Assembly: GCA_012522335.1 (NCBI GenBank)
Contig: JAAYKP010000020.1
Location: 1-49,729 of the forward strand
DNA: 49,729 bases
Reading direction: 5' to 3'
Origin: Bacillota bacterium
Lineage (GTDB): Bacteria > Bacillota > Dethiobacteria > Dethiobacterales > Dethiobacteraceae
Shown here: positions 33,660-41,481 of the stretch, piece by piece
Position numbering within the stretch: the stretch's first letter is position 1
Layout of the letters: every line of letters begins with the position of its first letter
The notes under the pieces: model-generated
The model's database searches: none
What the model saw: the letters and a program-made list of their open reading frames with translations, nothing else
Told to the model about the DNA's origin: nothing
Position numbers and translations under genes: made by a program

Positions 33660-34892
33660 TTAGTACTTACCGTATTTCTCTATAGCTTCATAGACTGCTG
33701 CAACGTTTTCGATAGGTGTTTCACGCGGCAGGTTGCCTACGTTCGGTCCGCAAATATAACCGCCACCGGGCATCATGTCGCCCAACAGGGCTTTCATGTA
33801 CTCATCAATTTTAGCGGGAGTGCCGCTGATGACCACACCGACATCAATACCACCTTGAATAACGGTGTGACCCTGGAGAATCTTTTTCGCTTTGCGGACA
33901 TCTGTTTTTTCAAACATAGCTCTACCCCAGCCGGCGGGGAGCTCTAAGAAGGTTTCCAGATGAGGATCATGCCAGCCTTCGCAGAATAAGCTTGACTTTT
34001 TACCGTTCTCAGCCAACCGCAGGATGAATTCTTTTAAGGTGGGCCAATAGAATTCATTATACAGTTTGGGAGAGAGGTACTCATTCAAGTGCAGTGGGAA
34101 CATGATGGTATCTGCATGTTGATTCTGCATAGCCAGCTTAAAGAGCACTTCCAGGATGGAACGGGTTGCTGCTTTTACTTTATCCGGGTATTTACGGATA
34201 TCCAGCACCACATTGGGAAGATCGCGCAGGTGGTCACCGATATAATCCAGCGGGGCAAAACCAAAACCAAAACCGCCGCCCGAGGGGAAGCCCAGCTCTG
34301 CCAGGGCCTGCCCGGTTTTCATTAATTCGGCCGCCTGCTGCGCTTTTACCATACCTAAACGAGCCATGGTTGCCAAAGCCTTCGGTGAGCTCATATCTTG
34401 TAAGTTATTGCTGATGCGCGGCAGGATTTTTTCATAGGCAAATTTTTGCGGATCAGCAATTAACTCATCATACTCTTCCGGCTCCATGTTCTTGCCGCCG
34501 ATAAACTGCGGGCTGCTGTACTCATCCAGTTGCCTGCCGGGGAAACGGGCAAATTTCATATCCAGCACATCATTCATGGGGCCATTGAGCATAAAAATGC
34601 TGTTAGCCAAATCGGGGAAATCGACAAAGGCTACCGACAGGGAAAGGTTATCTAACCCACCGACACCGCCCTGGGGACTATCCGCCGGGAAATCTGTGTT
34701 CCACTTAATGATGGCCTGACGGTTTTTTTCAAAATCAAAGTTGTATTCATAACTGGAGATGCCGGCATATGCAGCGATAATGTCACCGCCTAAGCCTGAA
34801 AACGGCACACGGTCGGGCTCTTTTAGCTCATTAGCCGCTTTCATGCGCGCTGCACGTTCTTCAGCTAATTTTTGCATTTCAGGGCTTACCAT
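33660..34892 (-). CDS. MT8: UROD-fold corrinoid methyltransferase paired with C3
   Basis: This 410-residue paralogue starts at the ATG at 34892, five bases past the C3 stop. It belongs with MT4 and MT9 (GPMNDVLDMKFARFPGRQLD, GGKNMEPEEYDEL, DHLRDLPNVVLDI) but shares AMFEKTD and HTVIQGGIDV with MT7. A Gly/Phe-rich SGGGFGFGFAPLDY segment is unique, as is EAIEKYGKY, with Ile for the Val of all the others. It also has ANELKEPDRVPFSG with Ser for Thr. It follows C3 in a complete module. Confidence 0.87.
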   Translation of the reverse strand: MVSPEMQKLAEERAARMKAANELKEPDRVPFSGLGGDIIAAYAGISSYEYNFDFEKNRQAIIKWNTDFPADSPQGGVGGLDNLSLSVAFVDFPDLANSIFMLNGPMNDVLDMKFARFPGRQLDEYSSPQFIGGKNMEPEEYDELIADPQKFAYEKILPRISNNLQDMSSPKALATMARLGMVKAQQAAELMKTGQALAELGFPSGGGFGFGFAPLDYIGDHLRDLPNVVLDIRKYPDKVKAATRSILEVLFKLAMQNQHADTIMFPLHLNEYLSPKLYNEFYWPTLKEFILRLAENGKKSSLFCEGWHDPHLETFLELPAGWGRAMFEKTDVRKAKKILQGHTVIQGGIDVGVVISGTPAKIDEYMKALLGDMMPGGGYICGPNVGNLPRETPIENVAAVYEAIEKYGKY

Positions 34893-34897
34893 TTAGC

Positions 34898-35527
34898 TCA
34901 CTCCTTACCAAGTAATTCTTTACTTAAGCGAACACCGCGGGCGGCATCGTCTGCCCAGGCATCAGCGCCCACGTGTTCCATCACAGCTTGGCTGACCCGG
35001 CCGCCGCCGATAATAATCTTAATGTCATCACGCAGGCCGGCTTCTTTAATTACTTCGATGGTCCGCTTCATAGAATCGACACCGAGAGTAATTAAGCAGC
35101 ACATGCCAACAAGCTCAGGCTTATGCTCTTTGATTGCTTCCACAAACTTTTCGTGGGGTACGTCAATACCGATATCAATCACATTGATGCCGGAGGCTTC
35201 GGCCATAACTTTAAAGATGTCCTTACCGATATTGTGTACGTCACCCTGCACAGTACCTAAAACCATGGTACCGAGGCTGGCAACTTCTTCCCCCTGCAGT
35301 TTAGGTAGGGTGAATTCCATAATCTGATTAAACATATCGCCGGCAGCAATTAGCTCGGATAAGAAATATTCACCGGCTTCAAACAGTCTGCCTACCTCTT
35401 CCATTGCCTCTTTACAGGTATCCAATACTGCTACTGCGCCGCCGTCAGTCTCAACCAGTTCTCTGGCAATTTTTACTGCTTCCTGCTCGTCCATGTCAAC
35501 GAAACTTTTCAACAACTGTTCACGCAT
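34898..35527 (-). CDS. C3: corrinoid protein, methyl carrier
   Basis: This 209-residue copy carries Gln94 and Cys143 (GTVQGDVHNIGK, GMCCLIT). It is marked by KLQGEEVASLGTMV, a combination shared only with C5, and by AVKIAREL where others have AVRIAREL. The start at 35527 is set by GGAGGTG; the frame extends 13 codons further without a site. It is followed immediately by MT8. Confidence 0.95.
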   Translation of the reverse strand: MREQLLKSFVDMDEQEAVKIARELVETDGGAVAVLDTCKEAMEEVGRLFEAGEYFLSELIAAGDMFNQIMEFTLPKLQGEEVASLGTMVLGTVQGDVHNIGKDIFKVMAEASGINVIDIGIDVPHEKFVEAIKEHKPELVGMCCLITLGVDSMKRTIEVIKEAGLRDDIKIIIGGGRVSQAVMEHVGADAWADDAARGVRLSKELLGKE

Positions 35528-35618
35528 GCATGTCACCTCCAAATTTTTATATAACATAATCAGCATTACACTGTTATGCTGCCGTTACAGCTGACTCTTT
35601 CCTTCAGCTGCGCTGACC

Positions 35619-35644
35619 GGCTGACAGGGGCTTCCCTGTCAGCC
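35619..35644 (-). repeat. Array hairpin g, after MT9
   Basis: GGCTGACAGGG and CCCTGTCAGCC form a perfect 11-bp stem with a four-base loop, 14 bases past the MT9 stop and ahead of C3. Confidence 0.8.
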
Positions 35645-35657
35645 GCCAGCATTAAAA

Positions 35658-36896
35658 TTAATACTTGCCGTACTTTTCTACAGCTTCATAAACTGCAGCT
35701 ACATTTTCAATTGGTGTGTTGCGCGGCAGGTTGCCCACATTGGGACCGAGGATGAAGCCGCCACCAGGCATCATATCACCTAATAACCGCTTAATGTACT
35801 CATCGATCTCGGCAGGCGTACCGCTAATAACCACACCGACATCTATGCCGCCTGAGATACAGGTATGACCTGCCAATACTTTTTTCGCCTTGCGTACATC
35901 GGTTTTTTCGAAGGCTGCAATTCCCCAACCGGCAGGCAGTTCTAAGAAGGTGTCAAGGTGAGCATCATGCCAGCCTTCACAGAACAGCCGGGATCTCATG
36001 CCTTCTTCCCGCAAACGCAAAATATACTCTTTTAATGTCGGCCAATAGAATTCTCTATACAGTTTAGGTGAAAGGTACTCATTCAGGTGCAGCGGGAAAC
36101 CGGCTTGTACCGCGCCGGCAGCTTTACCCTGCAGCGTCCATTTAACCAGAACTTCTAAAATCGCTTCTGCTGCCGCCTTTACTTTATCCGGATAGCGGCG
36201 GATATCAAGCACCAAATTGGGCAGATCCCGTAAATGGTCACCGATATAATCCAGTGGCGCAAAAGCAAAGGTTGAACCGCCACCTGTGGGATAGCCTAAT
36301 TCGGCCAAGGCGGCTCCGGTTTTTCTCATTTCAGCAGCCTGTTGGGCTTTTACCATGCCTAAGCGGGCCATGGTAGCCAAGGAAGTGGGAGATCCCAAAT
36401 CGGCTAAATTGCCGGCAATACGGGGCAAAATTTTCTCATAGCTGAACTTAACCGGATCAGCAATTAACTCGTCGTACTCTTCCGGCTCCATGTTCTTGCC
36501 GCCAATGAACTGCCGGCTGCTGTATTCATCCAGCTGTCTGCCGGGGAAGCGGGCAAATTTCATGTTGAGCACATCGTTCATGGGACCGTTAACCATAAAG
36601 AACTGGTTAGCCAGATCAGGGAAGTCAACAAAGGCAACGGACATGGCCAGGTTATCTAAACCGCCAATGCCGCCGACAGGACTGTCGGCGGGAAAATCTT
36701 TAAGCCACTTAATAGCCGCCTGACGGTTCTTTTCAAAATCAAACTCAAACTCATAGGCAGTAATTCCGGCATAAGCTGCTACTATATCACCGCCCAAACC
36801 GGTAAAGGGCACGCGATCAGGCTCTTTTAACTCAATAGCAGCCTGCATGCGAGCAGCACGCTCTTGTGCTAATTTTTGCATTTCGGGACTAACCAT
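35658..36896 (-). CDS. MT9: UROD-fold corrinoid methyltransferase paired with C4
   Basis: This 412-residue paralogue starts at the ATG at 36896, with AAGGAG supplied by the end of C4. It is the nearest relative of MT4: both have a WTLQGKAAGA segment before FPLHLNEYLSPKLYREFYWPTLKEYILR, and GHTCISGGIDVGVVISGTP. It differs in CEGWHDAHLDTFLELPAGWG, KVLAGHTC with Ala, and IAAFEKTD. MT9-C4 and MT4-C1 are thus a duplicated module whose carriers fall into different corrinoid subgroups. Confidence 0.87.
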   Translation of the reverse strand: MVSPEMQKLAQERAARMQAAIELKEPDRVPFTGLGGDIVAAYAGITAYEFEFDFEKNRQAAIKWLKDFPADSPVGGIGGLDNLAMSVAFVDFPDLANQFFMVNGPMNDVLNMKFARFPGRQLDEYSSRQFIGGKNMEPEEYDELIADPVKFSYEKILPRIAGNLADLGSPTSLATMARLGMVKAQQAAEMRKTGAALAELGYPTGGGSTFAFAPLDYIGDHLRDLPNLVLDIRRYPDKVKAAAEAILEVLVKWTLQGKAAGAVQAGFPLHLNEYLSPKLYREFYWPTLKEYILRLREEGMRSRLFCEGWHDAHLDTFLELPAGWGIAAFEKTDVRKAKKVLAGHTCISGGIDVGVVISGTPAEIDEYIKRLLGDMMPGGGFILGPNVGNLPRNTPIENVAAVYEAVEKYGKY

Positions 36897-36900
36897 GAGA

Positions 36901-37530
36901 TCACTCCTTACCAAGTAATTCTTTACTTAGGCGAACACCGCGCGCTGCATCGTCAGCCCAGGCATCAGCGCCCACGTGCTCCATGACAGCTTGGCTGACC
37001 CGGCCGCCGCCGATAATAATCTTAATGTCATCGCGCAGGCCGGCTTCTTTTATGACCTCGATGGTCCGCTTCATGGAATCAACACCGAGGGTGATTAAGC
37101 AGCACATGCCGACAAGTTCAGGCTTATGTTCTTTAATAGCTTCGACGAACTTTTCATGGGGAACATCAATACCGATATCAATAACATTGATGCCGGAGGC
37201 TTCCGCCATAACCTTGAAGATATCCTTACCAATGTTATGCACGTCCCCCTGGACAGTACCTAAGACCATGGTCCCAATGCTGGCAACTTCGTCTCCCTGC
37301 AGTTTAGGTAGGGTGAATTCCATAATTTGATTAAACATATCGCCGGCAGCAATTAACTCGGACAAGAAATATTCACCGGCTTCAAACAGTCTGCCTACCT
37401 CTTCCATTGCTTCTTTACAGGTTTCCAATACTGCTACTGCTCCGCCGTCAGACTCAACCAGTTCTCTGGCAATTCTTACGGCTTCCTGCTCGTCCATGTC
37501 GACGAAACTTTTCAACAACTCTTCACGCAT
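36901..37530 (-). CDS. C4: corrinoid protein, methyl carrier
   Basis: This 209-residue copy has Gln94 and Cys143, and is marked by ELVESDGGAVAVLETCKE, where other copies have Thr for the Ser and Asp for the second Glu. From about residue 37 to the end it is nearly identical to C2, C3 and C5. GGAGGTG precedes the start. The gap to MT10 upstream (37531-37604) contains a decayed version of the array hairpin (GGGGTTGACCCC core inside TAGC/GCTA). Confidence 0.95.
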   Translation of the reverse strand: MREELLKSFVDMDEQEAVRIARELVESDGGAVAVLETCKEAMEEVGRLFEAGEYFLSELIAAGDMFNQIMEFTLPKLQGDEVASIGTMVLGTVQGDVHNIGKDIFKVMAEASGINVIDIGIDVPHEKFVEAIKEHKPELVGMCCLITLGVDSMKRTIEVIKEAGLRDDIKIIIGGGRVSQAVMEHVGADAWADDAARGVRLSKELLGKE

Positions 37531-37604
37531 TAAATAAAGTCACCTCCGGTTTTATCTATAGCCAGGGGGTTGACCCCATCAGCTATCAGCAAAAGAAATA
37601 ATTC

Positions 37605-38837
37605 TTAGTACTTACCGTACTTCTCCACAGCCTCATAGACAGCTCTAATATTCTCAATGGGAGTTTCGCGCGGCAAGTTGCCAATGTTGGGGGCGAGAAT
37701 GAAACCGCCACCCGGCATCATTTCACCTAAAATTTCCTTAATATATTCATCAAGCTTGGCGGGAGTGCTGCTGATAACCATACCTACATCAATGCCTCCC
37801 ATAATGCAGGTATGACCCTGGAGCAGCTTTTTCGCTTTGCGCACATCAGTCTTTTCAAAATAAGCTGTACCCCAACCGGCAGGCAGTTCAAGGATTGTTT
37901 CCAGATGAGCGTCATGCCGGCCTTCAAAGAAGACTTGAGACTTCATGCCGAGTTCAGCCAGACGCAGTATTCCTTCTTTCAAGGTAGGCCAATAAAACTC
38001 ATTATAGAGAGCCGGCGACAGGTATTCGTTTAAATGGAGAGGTATCATCGCTGTCTCTACACCAGGCCCTTTAGCATTAACTGACACCTTTAACAGCGGT
38101 TCCAGCACAGCCTCAGTGGCTGCCTTGACTTTGTCCGGATAGCGCCGCAAATCCTTAATTAGATTAGGAATGTCACGCAGCTGATCGCCAATAAAATCCA
38201 AGGGCGCGAAAAAGACAGATAATCCGCCAGGAGCATAGCCAAGCTCCTGCAGCTGCCTAAACATGTCTCTCATAGCAGCCCCGGCTTTGGCTTTTTCCAG
38301 GGCCAGACGTGCCATAGCAGCATGAGCTTCAGGTGCCTTCATATCCCGGAAAGCTCTCACTATCCGGGGAAGAATTTTTTCAAAACAGAACTTCACAGGA
38401 TCAGCAATCAACTCATCGTATTCTTCCGCCGACATATATTCCCTACCGATAAACTGGGGACTGCTGTTTTCATCCAGTTCCCGTCCGGGAAAGCGGCAGT
38501 AGTCAACTCCCAGAATATCATTAGTCGGACCATCAACACGGGAAATAATGGGGTACAGATCGGGATAATCAGAAAAGGCCATTGAGGCAACATGATTACC
38601 TAACCCCGTCATGCCAATCACCGGCTGATCGCTGGGAAAATCCTTAACATATTTGATGATGGCCTGACACTGTTTTTCGTAGTCAAAATTAAACTCGTAG
38701 CTGGTAATGCCGGCATAAGCAGCGATTACATCACCGCCAATACCTGTAAAAGGAACGCGGTCTGGCTCCTTCAGTTCTACAGCAGCTTTAAGTCTTGCCG
38801 CCCTTTCTGCAGCCAGTTGCTTTGCATCTACTGCCAT
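37605..38837 (-). CDS. MT10: UROD-fold corrinoid methyltransferase paired with C5
   Basis: This 410-residue paralogue starts MAVDAKQLAAERAARLK at the ATG at 38837; it lacks the SPEM/SPEA start of most others. It groups with MT5 and MT6 (PTNDILGVDY with RFPGRE, FFAPLDFIGDQLRDIPNLIKDL). The middle is distinctive: RAFRDMKAPEAHAAMARLALEKAKAGAAMRDMFRQL, and VSVNAKGPGVETAMIPLHLNEY. It has EGRHDAHLETILELPAGWG. It is coupled to C5 through AAGGAG at the end of that gene. Confidence 0.87.
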   Translation of the reverse strand: MAVDAKQLAAERAARLKAAVELKEPDRVPFTGIGGDVIAAYAGITSYEFNFDYEKQCQAIIKYVKDFPSDQPVIGMTGLGNHVASMAFSDYPDLYPIISRVDGPTNDILGVDYCRFPGRELDENSSPQFIGREYMSAEEYDELIADPVKFCFEKILPRIVRAFRDMKAPEAHAAMARLALEKAKAGAAMRDMFRQLQELGYAPGGLSVFFAPLDFIGDQLRDIPNLIKDLRRYPDKVKAATEAVLEPLLKVSVNAKGPGVETAMIPLHLNEYLSPALYNEFYWPTLKEGILRLAELGMKSQVFFEGRHDAHLETILELPAGWGTAYFEKTDVRKAKKLLQGHTCIMGGIDVGMVISSTPAKLDEYIKEILGEMMPGGGFILAPNIGNLPRETPIENIRAVYEAVEKYGKY

Positions 38838-38842
38838 GCTCT

Positions 38843-39472
38843 TCACTCCTTACCAAGCAATTCTTTGCTTAAACGAACGCCGCGCGCTGCATCGTCAGCC
38901 CAGGCATCAGCGCCAACGTGCTCCATCACGGCTTGGCTGACCCGACCGCCGCCGATAATAATCTTAATGTCATCACGCAGGCCGGCTTCCTTAATTACTT
39001 CGATGGTCCGCTTCATAGAATCAACACCGAGAGTAATTAAGCAGCACATGCCAACCAGCTCCGGCTTATGCTCTTTGATTGCTTCCACAAACTTTTCGTG
39101 GGGTACGTCAATACCGATGTCAATCACATTGATGCCGGAAGCTTCGGCCATAACTTTAAAGATGTCCTTACCGATGTTATGTACGTCACCCTGCACAGTA
39201 CCTAAAACCATGGTACCGAGGCTGGCAACTTCTTCCCCCTGCAGTTTAGGTAGGGTGAATTCCATAATCTGATTAAACATGTCGCCGGCAGCTATTAACT
39301 CTGATAAGAAATACTCACCGGCTTCAAATAATCTCCCTACCTCTTCCATTGCTTCTTTACAGGTGTCCAGGACTGCTACCGCACCGCCCTCAGTCTCAAC
39401 CAATTCCCTGGCGATTCTTACTGCCTCCTGCTCATCCATGTCAACAAAACTTCTTAACAATTCTTCCCGCAT
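38843..39472 (-). CDS. C5: corrinoid protein, methyl carrier
   Basis: This 209-residue copy has Gln94 and Cys143, LLRSFVDMD where others have LLKSFVDMD, and LVETEGGAVAVL shared with C6. It shares KLQGEEVASLGTMV with C3, suggesting a recent exchange between these two. The start at 39472 follows GGAGGTG; the frame extends 16 codons upstream without support. MT10 follows at once. Confidence 0.95.
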   Translation of the reverse strand: MREELLRSFVDMDEQEAVRIARELVETEGGAVAVLDTCKEAMEEVGRLFEAGEYFLSELIAAGDMFNQIMEFTLPKLQGEEVASLGTMVLGTVQGDVHNIGKDIFKVMAEASGINVIDIGIDVPHEKFVEAIKEHKPELVGMCCLITLGVDSMKRTIEVIKEAGLRDDIKIIIGGGRVSQAVMEHVGADAWADDAARGVRLSKELLGKE

Positions 39473-39572
39473 AAAACAGTACACCTCCAGATGAATTAAT
39501 ACTTGCACTAAATCAGCCAAATTACTTATTGCATCCGTCTACAGCACCACTACAATATTTTGTTAACTGAGA

Positions 39573-39599
39573 GCTGACAGGGGGCAGGCCCCTGTCAGC
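39573..39599 (-). repeat. Array hairpin h, after MT11
   Basis: GCTGACAGGGG and CCCCTGTCAGC form a perfect 11-bp stem with a five-base loop, seven bases after the MT11 stop. Confidence 0.8.
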
Positions 39600-39606
39600 C
39601 TATTTA

Positions 39607-40845
39607 TTAATACTTACCATACTTCTCTACAGCTTCGTAAACAGCCCTGACGTTTTCGATAGGCGTCTCACGTGGGCAGGTGCCGATATTGGGTGAGAAG
39701 ATGAAACCGCCACCGGGTGCCATTTCGTCAAAAAGCTTCTTAATATTTTCGTCCAATTGAGCCGGGGTCAGGCTGATAATATCACTTACATCAATACCAC
39801 CCATGATGCAGGTATGTCCCTGCAGCAGTTTCTTTGCTTTACGCACATCTGTTTTTTCAAAATAAGCTGTACCCCAACCGGCAGGCAGCTCAAGGATTGT
39901 CTCCAGGTGAGCGTCATGCCAACCCTCAAAAAACACCTGAACCTTCATGCCCGCCTCAACCAGTTTAAGAATAACTTCTTTCAAGGTTGGCCAGTAAAAC
40001 TCATTATATTGTTTGGGCGAGAGATACTCGTTCAAATGCAGTGGGATAAAACACTCCTTTGCTCCCGCCTTGATGCTCATCGTTCCCATTTTAACCATGG
40101 GCTCTACCAATGCTTCCGCTGCAGCCTTAACTTTGTCGGGATAGCGGCGCAAATCCAGAATAAGGTTGGGTATGTCGCGCAGCTGGTCACTGATTAAATC
40201 CAGGGGAGCCAGGCAGACACCTCTGGGAGCAAAGTAATAACCCAATTCCATCAAGGCCTGCATCGTTTTCGCCATTTCGGCATCCTGTCTCGCTTTTTCC
40301 AGACCAAAGCGGGCCATGGTAGCCAGCGAAGCGGGAGAACCTAAGTCCTTTAACCCGCCCGAAATTCTCGGCATAATTACTTCGAAGCAGAATTTGACCG
40401 GGTCGGCAATTAACTGATCATACTCCTCCGGCTCCATGTTCTTGCCGCCTATGAACTGGCGGGCACTGTTCTCATCAAGTTCTCTGCCCGGGAAACGGAC
40501 AAACTTCATCTTGAGAACATCATTCATGGGACCGTTAACTGAGTTAACGCCGCTTACGATCTCCGGATAATCTTGAAAGGCTACACCCATTGACTGGTTA
40601 TCTAAGCCACCAAGTCCCACCCTGGGGGCACTGTCACTGGGGAAGTCCGTAAACCACTTAACGGCTGCCTGCCGGTTCTTTTCAAAATCAAACTCATACT
40701 CATAAGAAGTGATACCGGCATAAGCAGGAATTACATCGCCGCCCAAGCCTGTGAAAGGCACACGATCCGGCTCTTTTAAATCCAGAGCTGCCTGCATCCT
40801 TGCCGCCCGTTCTTCTGCCAGCTTTTTCGCTTCCGGACTAACCAT
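39607..40845 (-). CDS. MT11: UROD-fold corrinoid methyltransferase paired with C6
   Basis: This is the first methyltransferase transcribed in the array and a good type example. It is 412 residues with no signal peptide or membrane segment. The family core of uroporphyrinogen decarboxylase-like proteins is visible (LHLNEYLSPKQYNEFYWPTLKE, then EGWHDAH, FEKTD, GHTCIMGGID, TPIENVRAVYEA). The HxC...C zinc signature of MtaA/MtbA coenzyme M methyltransferases is missing; Glu, His and Asp in EGWHDAH and the Glu of FEKTD are invariant in all eleven copies and are the best metal-ligand candidates, as in aryl O-demethylase methyltransferase I enzymes. The substrate is unknown. NSARQFIGG and EYDQLIADP are its own variants. 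It starts behind AGGGGTG, 12 bases after C6. Confidence 0.87.
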   Translation of the reverse strand: MVSPEAKKLAEERAARMQAALDLKEPDRVPFTGLGGDVIPAYAGITSYEYEFDFEKNRQAAVKWFTDFPSDSAPRVGLGGLDNQSMGVAFQDYPEIVSGVNSVNGPMNDVLKMKFVRFPGRELDENSARQFIGGKNMEPEEYDQLIADPVKFCFEVIMPRISGGLKDLGSPASLATMARFGLEKARQDAEMAKTMQALMELGYYFAPRGVCLAPLDLISDQLRDIPNLILDLRRYPDKVKAAAEALVEPMVKMGTMSIKAGAKECFIPLHLNEYLSPKQYNEFYWPTLKEVILKLVEAGMKVQVFFEGWHDAHLETILELPAGWGTAYFEKTDVRKAKKLLQGHTCIMGGIDVSDIISLTPAQLDENIKKLFDEMAPGGGFIFSPNIGTCPRETPIENVRAVYEAVEKYGKY

Positions 40846-40857
40846 TAAGTTCACCCC

Positions 40858-41481
40858 TTATCCGAGCAATTCTTTGCTTAAACGCACACCACGCGCGGCG
40901 TCGTCTGCCCAGGCATCAGCGCCCACGTGCTCCATGACAGCCTGGCTAACGCGGCCGCCGCCAATAATAATCTTAATGTCGTCGCGCAGACCGGCTTCCT
41001 CAATCACCTCAATTGTCCGCTTCATGGAATCAACACCGAGAGTAATTAGGCAGCTCATACCAACAATTTCCGGCTTATGTTCTTTAATTGCTTCCACGAA
41101 CTTTTCATGCGGCACATCAATGCCTATGTCAATGACATTGATGCCCGATGCTTCGGCCATCACTTTAAAAATATCCTTACCAATGTTATGTACGTCACCC
41201 AAAACAGTACCTAAAACCATGGTCCCGATACTGGCAACTTCGCCCCCCTGCAGCTTAGGTAGGGTAAATTCCATGATCTGGTTAAACATATCACCGGCAG
41301 CAATTAACTCTGATAAGAAATACTCACCGGCTTCAAATAATCTACCCACCTCTTCCATGGCTTCTTTACAGGTGTCAAGGACTGCTACTGCGCCACCCTC
41401 AGTCTCAACCAATTCCCTGGCGATCCTGACAGCTTCAGCTTCATCCATATCTACAAAACTTTTTAGAAGTTCTTTCTGCAT
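40858..41481 (-). CDS. C6: corrinoid protein, first gene of the array
   Basis: This 207-residue copy lacks the final Lys-Glu of the other five and ends SKELLG. It has Leu94 and Ser143 as in C1. It is marked by MQKELLKSF, DMDEAEAVRIA, KPEIVGMS and VIEEAGLRDD. The start is taken at 41481, nine bases after GGAGGTG and in line with the other copies; an ATG at 41487 is also possible. The first 263 bases upstream hold the only plausible control region of the array. Confidence 0.94.
   Translation of the reverse strand: MQKELLKSFVDMDEAEAVRIARELVETEGGAVAVLDTCKEAMEEVGRLFEAGEYFLSELIAAGDMFNQIMEFTLPKLQGGEVASIGTMVLGTVLGDVHNIGKDIFKVMAEASGINVIDIGIDVPHEKFVEAIKEHKPEIVGMSCLITLGVDSMKRTIEVIEEAGLRDDIKIIIGGGRVSQAVMEHVGADAWADDAARGVRLSKELLG

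Noticed and set aside
24011-39599. CRISPR-like array from the repeated hairpins
   Set aside because: The copies are 2-5 kb apart between genes, with no regular spacers and no cas genes.
22585-40845. Reading the eleven UROD-family genes as hemE (haem biosynthesis uroporphyrinogen decarboxylase)
   Set aside because: Eleven copies, lengths near 410 residues, an unusual E-G-x-H-D-x-H motif and linked corrinoid proteins fit methyltransferases. HemE is a single-copy enzyme of about 350 residues.
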